Assembly (NCBI GenBank): GCA_027625915.1 | Contig: JANTQA010000042.1 | Location: 6,088,001-6,152,000 of the forward strand | DNA: 64,000 nucleotides | DNA from: Anaeramoeba flamelloides | Taxonomy: Eukaryota > Metamonada > Anaeramoebidae | Direction: 5' to 3' | Part shown: piece by piece, positions 58,701 to 64,000 of the stretch | Position numbering within the stretch: position 1 is the first letter of the stretch | Layout: each line of letters opens with the position of its first letter | The notes under the pieces: generated by a model | The model's database searches: none | The model's input: the letters and a program-made list of their open reading frames with translations, nothing else | What the model was told of the DNA's origin: nothing | Program-made: the position numbers and the translations under genes

Positions 58701-58721
58701 GAGAAAGAGAAAGAGAAATAA
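52777..58721 (+). CDS. Divergent heterotrimeric G-protein alpha subunit, 4 exons, 4.5-kb intron
   Basis: Exons 52777-53073, 53211-53353, 53444-53572 and 58109-58721 give 393 residues. Start MGNTTKQTS carries an N-myristoylation signal. P-loop GAGDGGKST (38-46) is followed by a helical domain, DYIPTLDDILK, switch I RRTTGI (172-177), switch II DVGGQRNERKKW (193-204), FVVNLNEYDKVLFE, guanine motif FFNQID (260-265) and ETCALDT. These bind GTP and relay receptor signals at the plasma membrane. Exon 3/4 junction (TTGGA|GTAAAG to ATATAG|AATT) regenerates LEIFDVGGQ, proving exon 4 belongs despite 4,536 nt of intron. Oddities: GESGKST is GDGGKST, the catalytic switch I Arg aligns with His171, NKxD is NQxD, and the usual C-terminus is replaced by about 50 Glu/Lys-rich repeat residues. 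An in-frame ATG at 52687 would add 30 mostly hydrophobic residues; I prefer 52777. Confidence 0.9.
53680..53870. repeat. Direct repeat, left copy
   Basis: About 175-190 bp matching 54965-55140 in the same orientation (TTTTTAGTTCAATTTCC, GAGAAAGAAT, CAATAGAATACTTTATTCAAA against CAATAAAATGCTTTATTCAAA). Clearly diverged. Confidence 0.6.
54418..54930. repeat. Modular palindrome array, copy D
   Basis: The left terminus is ATCGTCAAGTGCCGTAGAAT followed by GCCTAGG. Modules: a long near-palindrome with TAGGTTTTTTTTACTTTTTG and its complement, four successive GAAAATCxATxGATTTT units with AACTCAAGAAAACCTAACG spacers, another long palindrome, and a terminal CCAGAATTCAAAAGAATAGA ... CAATTCTTTTGAATTCTGG hairpin. 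It is the largest run of the short module. Confidence 0.75.
54965..55140. repeat. Direct repeat, right copy
   Basis: Second copy of the 53680-53870 sequence, immediately to the right of array D. The pair spans about 1.45 kb. Confidence 0.6.
55207..55906. mobile_element. Family gamma MITE-like element, copy 2
   Basis: Matches 9076-9785 end to end, including CATTACAACTGGGCACCTTA near the right end. Same orientation. Inside G-alpha intron 3. Confidence 0.6.
56290..57640. mobile_element. Family alpha MITE-like element, copy 4 (expanded)
   Basis: Left block CATGGTTTAAATGTCTCTA and right blocks (TTTTTATGTTGATGATTATT, GAGTTAAT, TATTTACTTTTGGATGTTCT, GATGAGGTTAATCCCATTAG) follow the alpha order. 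An extra segment of about 500-550 bp (about 56440-56990) is inserted after the left block. Termini are eroded. Confidence 0.5.
58581..58718 (+). repeat. Coding minisatellite in the G-alpha 3' end
   Basis: GAGAAGGAG / GATGAGAAGGAG / AATGAGAAGGGG units encode an (E/D/N/G)EK-type repeat, the only long purine-only G-rich tract in the window. It replaces the conserved C-terminal receptor-contact region expected in G-alpha. Confidence 0.9.
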
Positions 58722-58969
58722 AGGTGTGATAAAATAAAATTTTCCTAATTATTTTAGACATTACAATTTTTTTTGTAAAAATTTTAAAAATTAAATATTT
58801 TGACCAATTTGGAGATTGTCTTTCAAAAAAGAAAAGTCAGACCATAGTCAAAAAAATTCAGAACCCCAATTTTAAGCTAAATAAAATTAAGCGAACTTGT
58901 TTTTAGTTATGCAAAGAATAAAGTTAAAATAAATGTAACTTTTCCATTTTAGAAACTGTTTTTTAAATA

Positions 58970-59167
58970 CAGTTAGTTCCACTTTTAAGACACAAACTTT
59001 CAACGAAATTTAAGGCACAAAAATACTCTCAAATTAAGGCACAAAATTCAGATTCTAGTAAAATAAATTGTAAAAAACAAAAATTACAAATAATCTGCCT
59101 TAATTTGAGGTTTTTATTGTTCCTTAAATTTCGTTGAAAGTTTGTGCCTTAAAAGTAGAACTGACTG
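58970..59167. mobile_element. 198-bp MITE with TA target duplication, copy 2
   Basis: TA, then CAGTTAGTTCCACTTTTAAG ... CTTAAAAGTAGAACTGACTG, then TA. Nearly the same length as 38612-38810 and highly similar. Perfect arm blocks include ACTTTCAACGAAATTTAAGG. Confidence 0.9.
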
Positions 59168-59699
59168 TAGTAAAACTTAAATTTAATCTCATTAACAATT
59201 ATTCTTTCAATAAATTCTATATTTGGGGTTATCAGATATCAATCAAATGATGATAAATATGGGAAAATTCCCAAAAAAGTATTTATTTTAAAAAAGATGA
59301 GAAAACTCAAAATAGAAATTCCATGTCTTTAAACCTAAATTGTAAATCTGAAATATTCTCAATCCTTTTTGATCGTTGTCCAAATTAGATTATTATCCAT
59401 TTTCAAAATTCATTGGATTTTGTTCTAAATATTTTAATTTGTTGATATATCCAAAATTCCACAAAATCTCTTAATAAATTCATTGGAATCTTGAAACCAG
59501 AAAACAAAAAATCAGGAAGATCTAAAATTATATAGTTTTTATCAATTTTTCTAGGTGTTAAAAATGAAAAAAATATTATTATTTTTATTTTGAAAGGAGA
59601 AAATAAATTTCCTCTTACATAAATTTGTTTTTCTTTAAATTCGAAAAGATTCAAGTAAAATCAAAGATTTTAGTCTCTTATTGTGAATTTTGATAAGGT

Positions 59700-60040
59700 G
59701 CTGTTAGTTTTTTTATTAATTTTTGTTTCATTATGAAAATCTATTGATTTTCTAAATAAAACATAAAAAATAAAAAACCAAGGTTAAGTTTTGCCGAATG
59801 TAAAAAAAAAAGTCAAATATGAAATTTTACTCAATTCTTTCGAATTCTGGAAATCCTTGGTTAGTTTTTCTAGGGGTTTTCTGTTTTATTTAGAAAATCG
59901 ATCGATTTTCGTTAGGTTTTTTTTAATTTTTGAAATGAACAGAAAATTTTAATAAATTTTCGGTTTATTTCAAAAAGTAAAAAAAACCTAGAACACTTAA
60001 CAAATAAAACAGAAATACTCAAGAAAAGATAGGCGTTCTA
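59700..60040. repeat. Modular palindrome array, copy E
   Basis: The right-hand unit (59878-60020) is almost identical to the units of array C: CGATTTTCGTTAGGTTTTTT, the long near-palindrome, then AAAACCTAGAACACTTAACA. The left half is decayed. It terminates in GATAGGCGTTCTATGATGCC and CCACTTGACAGGACTTG. Confidence 0.7.
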
Positions 60041-60179
60041 TGATGCCTGAAACCACTTGACAGGACTTGATGGTTGGACTGTTTATTTCTATTCTTATAA
60101 AACTTAAAATTTTTTTAAAAGTATTCGTGGCATTTCTGTTCATAGAAATTTATTATGTGGTTTTTTCTGAATTTATTTA

Positions 60180-60830
60180 GATTTTTATATAAAGAATTAA
60201 GGTATTTCCAAAAAATTATATGGTTTTTTTTTTTACATTTCATAAAAAATTATTTTTTTAGTGAAAGTATTCTTAATTTGATATTACCATATTAAGTTTA
60301 ATATTAATACCAATTGAATAAATTTCTAAGGTATTTATTTCAAAATCTGCATGTTAAAATATTTTGAAAAAATGAAAAAAAAATTCACTTTTATTGGAAA
60401 TAACAATGTACGACCAATTTCAATAAAAAACTGGAAATATGGAAATAATACAAATGATTTTTTTAACAATAAAATGTATTTAGATATTTTCGATTTTATT
60501 TGAAAAATTTTTGAGATTAGACAAGTTATGAAACCCGTTTTTTCGATAAAAAGGAAAATAATAGACACCAATTTTTACACCTAAAAAATCTGATAAAATC
60601 GAGATAAGAAAATTTAATATCTTTTATTTATGTAATGCAATACTAAGAAACAAATTGAATTATTAAAAAGAATATATAAATGGCTGTTAATGATATTGGA
60701 TGTTTAGATACTATTATGTAGATTGTGTTTAAAATATATATTTTAAAATAAATTTGTACCACTTTATTGGAAATAACATATAATGTATCTATTTACTAAT
60801 TAATATTGTTAATATCTTTTTTGGGACTTT
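60180..60830 (+). repeat. Dispersed repeat family delta, copy 4
   Basis: Matches 27080-27760 and, inverted, 6590-7010. The plus-strand peptide FTFIGNNNVRPISIKNWKYG followed by NNKMYLDIFDFI is broken by stops but parallels the peptide encoded at 6596-6805. Confidence 0.5.
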
Positions 60831-61327
60831 ATATTTTTTGATATATATCTAAACACCGGAATTTCTAATTTCTTCTTGATTTTATATCTTCCTTTATATA
60901 TTAAAATTCTAGCTTAATCTATTTTTGCTTGAGTTTTATAGATTATTATTAGGGAATGTGGATTAATTTTTAAAAAAAAAATGTTACTATTTTATTTATC
61001 CAAACATCAATAGAGTTAAAATTTTTTTAATTTCGATTTAAAAAAACTAACCCTTAAAATAATTGGCTTATACTGATTTAAAGATTTTTGTAGTTTTACT
61101 CCATTAGCTATATTTTTTTTGGTTAAAAATTAGCTTGATTTTTTTAAAAATTGTATTGTACTTTTTTAAATTTTTTTTGCATTTTTTTTTCTTGTTGTGG
61201 CTAAATTCCTAAATACTTTATTTTCAGATAATTAGTTTTATTTTAAGGTTTTATCAATATTTGGATTAATCCCAAATTCTTGAATAATTTGATAAATTAA
61301 TATTAACTTTTTTATCGATTTTTTATA

Positions 61328-62294
61328 TAAACTCAATTCCAAAAATTTGGGCACACCTTCAAAATCAATTTAATTCCAAAAAAAGTGATATTTGACTCTT
61401 AAATAGAAACGTTAGATATTAACAACCAATGGAAATAATTTTAAAGTTAATTATTTATCATTTTTTTTCATTATTTTTTGATTTTTGATTTTCAATATTT
61501 TTTTTGATTTTTTTTGGATTAAAATTTTTTACAAAACTTTTCGAAAATCTCAAAATCACTTTAAAATGAAATTTAAAAGTTTTCATTCTGATCACAAGAA
61601 AAAAATCATGATATGGGGTGCTAAAGCACATGCCCTACAAACAGACCTTATTATCATTCATGGAAATGTGAATACTGAATATATTATTAATGATATTATC
61701 AAAAAAATCAAATGTAATTCAACTCGCTAATTCAGAATATGGTAAGTTGAAATGGATTTTCCAAAAGGATGGAGCTTGTCCACATACTTCAAAAAAAACT
61801 CAAACTTACTTAAATCAGGGATGTAATGTTCTGGACCCTTGACCCCCAATTCCACAAGATTTAAATCCAATTGGTGGTTTATGGATACTAAAATGAAAAT
61901 TTGTAACCAAAAAACGAAGAAGAATTTTTAAAATTTTCACTAATGTATGGAATACTTTGAGTTGGGAAACCTAAGAAAATTGGTAAACTCTATATTTAAA
62001 AGGATAGATTTAGTTATCAAAAGACAAGCTGAATCTATTAATAGTTTTTATTAATTTTTCTTTCAATAAAATTGGATTTTTTGGTAACCGTGTTCCAAAA
62101 ATAGGGGCACACTTTTTTTTATTTTTTCTTTTTTATTTTTCGAATTGAATTTTAAATTTACTATAAAATATATAAATAGTATTAATTAAATATTTTCGGG
62201 TCTTTTATTATTTTAATTGACAAGTATCATGTATTTTGGAGTATATTTTTATTAATGTAATTTTTTTGTGTCCCATTTTTTGGAATTGAGTTTA
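61328..62294 (+). mobile_element. Tc1/mariner-like DNA transposon relic
   Basis: Inverted ends TAAACTCAATTCCAAAAATT and TTTTTGGAATTGAGTTTA, each with a GTGCCC/GGGCAC motif just inside. Plus-strand remnants of a Tc1 transposase: KKIMIWGAKAHALQTDLIII and HGNVNTEYI (about 61600-61690), then, in another frame, FQKDGACPHTSKKTQTYL and PQDLNPIGGLW (about 61758-61887). The family has D-N-A-P-x-H and N-P-I-E-x-x-W there; Gly replaces the last catalytic acid, an internal stop and a frame change separate the pieces, and the N-terminal DNA-binding region is missing. Inactive. A stray end-like motif (TCCAAAAATAGGGGCACAC, 62092-62110) lies inside. Confidence 0.85.
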
Positions 62295-62917
62295 GGTGCT
62301 TCCATTATTACAATTACATTATCTGCAAACCTTTAAACATTATGAACTAAATCTTTTTATTTTTTCAATTAAAAAATAATTATAAATCCAAATATTAAAG
62401 GAGAAATAGTGCCTCCTTGATATACTACAATCCCTTCTTTTTTATAATAATTTTTAAACAATTTTAAATTTTTTTCATTTTTAATATATTAAATATAAAA
62501 TGAACTAATATGTGAATAATCCTATCAAAACATTTTTTTTAATATCAATATTCACAAAAAAAAAAAAATAATTCTTAAACCAAATTATTTTTTTCCCTCT
62601 TTGAATACTTTGACTTGCATTAACAAATCAAATTCTAAAAAAAAAAAAACAAAGATATTTGAAAATTCAACATTTTATTAAGTTTCAAATGTACTCAATG
62701 TATTTTTTACATCATTTTATACTTTTTAATATTAGGGTTGAACTTTTTCAAATATTTTTCCTTGATTTGAAGCCAAATAATAATAATAATAATAAAATAA
62801 ATTAAACAAATTGTTTATAAAATTTAATACAAATAAAACAAGAAATAAAATTCAAAATTACAAAAAAAATCATAATAATAATTAAATATAATAAAAAATA
62901 TTAATATATTTCTCAAA

Positions 62918-64000
62918 CTAAAAATCGTGTTCATTAACACAAATTTCTAAAAAATTGCCAAAATTAGAATCTAAGAATTCTGTAATATTTCGTTTTTTAT
63001 TTGTTACTTTAATTTCAATTTTTGCCTTAGTTGTTATCATAATCTTTCTAGTTGAATTTTTTGGGCCCAATGCATATGTGTTTAAAAAATTTTTGCGTTT
63101 TGCAATTAATCTGCCTTCATATTCATCAAATTGCGACTCTGTCCAGAAATCCCAAATAAATTCATCCTTATGAAATTTGGAGCGGGTATAGCCTTTGACG
63201 CCCCTGTATAAACTATTTAGTCGGATTTCGATACCAGAAACTCTGATAACAAACATTAGTAAGCGTTTTATTTGACACCCAACTTTATATTCTGTTTGCA
63301 AGATTGCACATGATGCGTCTGGGTCTGAAGAAAACCCGCCATTTAATACACAATAGCATTGCTTTTTTGGGTATTCCTTCCCCCAGTGGTGTTCTTGGCA
63401 GCCGATCCAGCCATCAAGATCCAAATTCTTTGTTTCATTGTTATGGTTATAAGAAATGCTACCACCGAATTCGCACTTTGGATAGGGGATTGTTAACACA
63501 GATTTTAATGGTGAAGAATGAATTTTTTCACTTAACAAATCATTTGAGATTATTAATTGGGGCTTTTGATCCACAGTAAAGGACAGATCAAAACTAAAAA
63601 AATTTTCTGTGGGTGTATTTTTTTCGCGTTCGCTTGACGATCTTGAGTTTTCTCTTATCCTGGGGCTTTTGTCCCCATTTTTAATAGAATTATTCATCTT
63701 TTTAATCTCTTGATTTTTGTCTTCATCTTCTGATGTATCATCATCATTATTTTTTATATTCTTATTTCCACTCTTATTGTTATGACTAAATTCCTCTTTA
63801 TCCTCCAAGTCAAGAGTAATTGATGGTGTTGAAATATTTTTTCGAATTTGGGTGCTGTTAAACTCGATGTCATTATAAATTGGTTGGAATAATTGTTTAT
63901 TGGTTATTTCTTTTGAGAGAGAATTTGAAGCATTTTCTTTTGCACTAATTATTCCCGTAGCTGCTCCGCAAGTTATTTTCGATTTGTCAATAGTGATTTG
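62918..64000 (-). CDS. Tocopherol-cyclase-like (lipocalin-type barrel) protein, 5'-truncated by window end
   Basis: Open without a stop from base 64000 to the TGA/TAA-bounded end at 62918, 360 residues visible; the true start lies outside. The first 130 residues are Asn/Ser/Lys/Glu-rich and disordered. From about residue 150 comes a conserved domain: LDGWIGCQEHHWGKEYPKKQ, CYCVLNGGF, then RLLMFVIRVSGIEIRL, FIWDFWTESQFDEYEGRLIA and, near the end, TKAKIEIKV and FGNFLEICV. The G-x(n)-H-x-W-G-x-x-x-P-x-(K/R) pattern, an aromatic/Cys strand, and a late R/K-rich strand followed by G-x-F recall tocopherol cyclase and related AttH/CrtC-type barrels. Activity cannot be inferred; amoebae are not known to me as tocopherol producers, so a lipid-binding or other role is equally possible. 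No intron seen in the visible part. Confidence 0.55.
   Translation of the reverse strand, partial: QITIDKSKITCGAATGIISAKENASNSLSKEITNKQLFQPIYNDIEFNSTQIRKNISTPSITLDLEDKEEFSHNNKSGNKNIKNNDDDTSEDEDKNQEIKKMNNSIKNGDKSPRIRENSRSSSEREKNTPTENFFSFDLSFTVDQKPQLIISNDLLSEKIHSSPLKSVLTIPYPKCEFGGSISYNHNNETKNLDLDGWIGCQEHHWGKEYPKKQCYCVLNGGFSSDPDASCAILQTEYKVGCQIKRLLMFVIRVSGIEIRLNSLYRGVKGYTRSKFHKDEFIWDFWTESQFDEYEGRLIAKRKNFLNTYALGPKNSTRKIMITTKAKIEIKVTNKKRNITEFLDSNFGNFLEICVNEHDF

Larger units (their letters stand above)
58722..62917. other. Intergenic region between G-alpha and tocopherol-cyclase-like genes
   Basis: Convergent 3' flanks. Contains MITE copy 2 (58970-59167), array E (59700-60040), a delta segment (60180-60830) and a Tc1-like transposon relic (61328-62294). 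62300-62917 is A/T-rich with nothing supported. Confidence 0.55.

Noticed and set aside
1-64000. CRISPR arrays, operons, riboswitches, rRNA genes
   Set aside because: None seen. The sequence is eukaryotic nuclear DNA with spliced genes, and the tandem palindromes lack the regular repeat-spacer pattern of CRISPR.

Overview
The window is nuclear DNA from a very AT-rich, gene-poor, intron-bearing protist. Coding islands have normal codon structure, and the rest is T/A-rich sequence full of decayed interspersed repeats. Ten protein genes are supported. Their products are typically eukaryotic: homeodomain, 3R-MYB, DENN, heterotrimeric G-alpha, DPM3, TPRA1-type 7TM, mitochondrial methylmalonate-semialdehyde dehydrogenase. 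Introns are GT-AG, the standard stops TAA/TGA are used, and disordered regions are Asn/Lys-rich. This suits a free-living amoeba. An Anaeramoeba-like or other AT-rich amoebozoan/heterolobosean-grade host is my guess from composition only, not a demonstrated assignment.

Layout from left to right. (+) 3' end of a TALE-like homeodomain gene, 1-348. (+) Single-exon CUE-DUF3626 protein, 3540-4826. (-) Three-exon DENN protein, 10099-18868, with a 6.7 kb intron. (+) Four-exon R1R2R3 MYB, 24347-26553. (-) Four-exon methylmalonate-semialdehyde dehydrogenase, 31919-34127. (+) Two-exon DPM3, 39764-40244. (-) Two-exon TPRA1-family 7TM protein, 44562-48548, with a 3.2 kb intron. (-) Small unrecognised two-exon gene, about 48770-49092. 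(+) Four-exon divergent G-alpha, 52777-58721, with a 4.5 kb intron. (-) 5'-truncated tocopherol-cyclase-like gene, 62918-64000. The genes do not form an operon or a single pathway. Signalling and trafficking recur (G-alpha, 7TM protein, DENN Rab-GEF), but adjacency gives no evidence that they act together.

The most unusual feature is the non-coding architecture. I infer 14 introns: eleven are about 90-360 nt and three are 3-7 kb. The three giant introns each carry one copy of a modular array of nested near-palindromes (A, C and D; other copies lie between genes). They also carry members of several other repeat families seen elsewhere in the window: a long-TIR family (alpha), Tc1/mariner-like and other MITEs (including gamma), and the beta family. 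A pair of related sites with and without the array (38.9-39.3 kb against 51.2-51.3 kb) suggests the arrays are insertions. An arm of a foldback element, found whole at 2.2-2.7 kb, ends about 30 nt before the DPM3 start codon.

Repeat families were recognised by eye. Boundaries are approximate unless a TA target duplication is stated, and no alignment, HMM or splice prediction was run.
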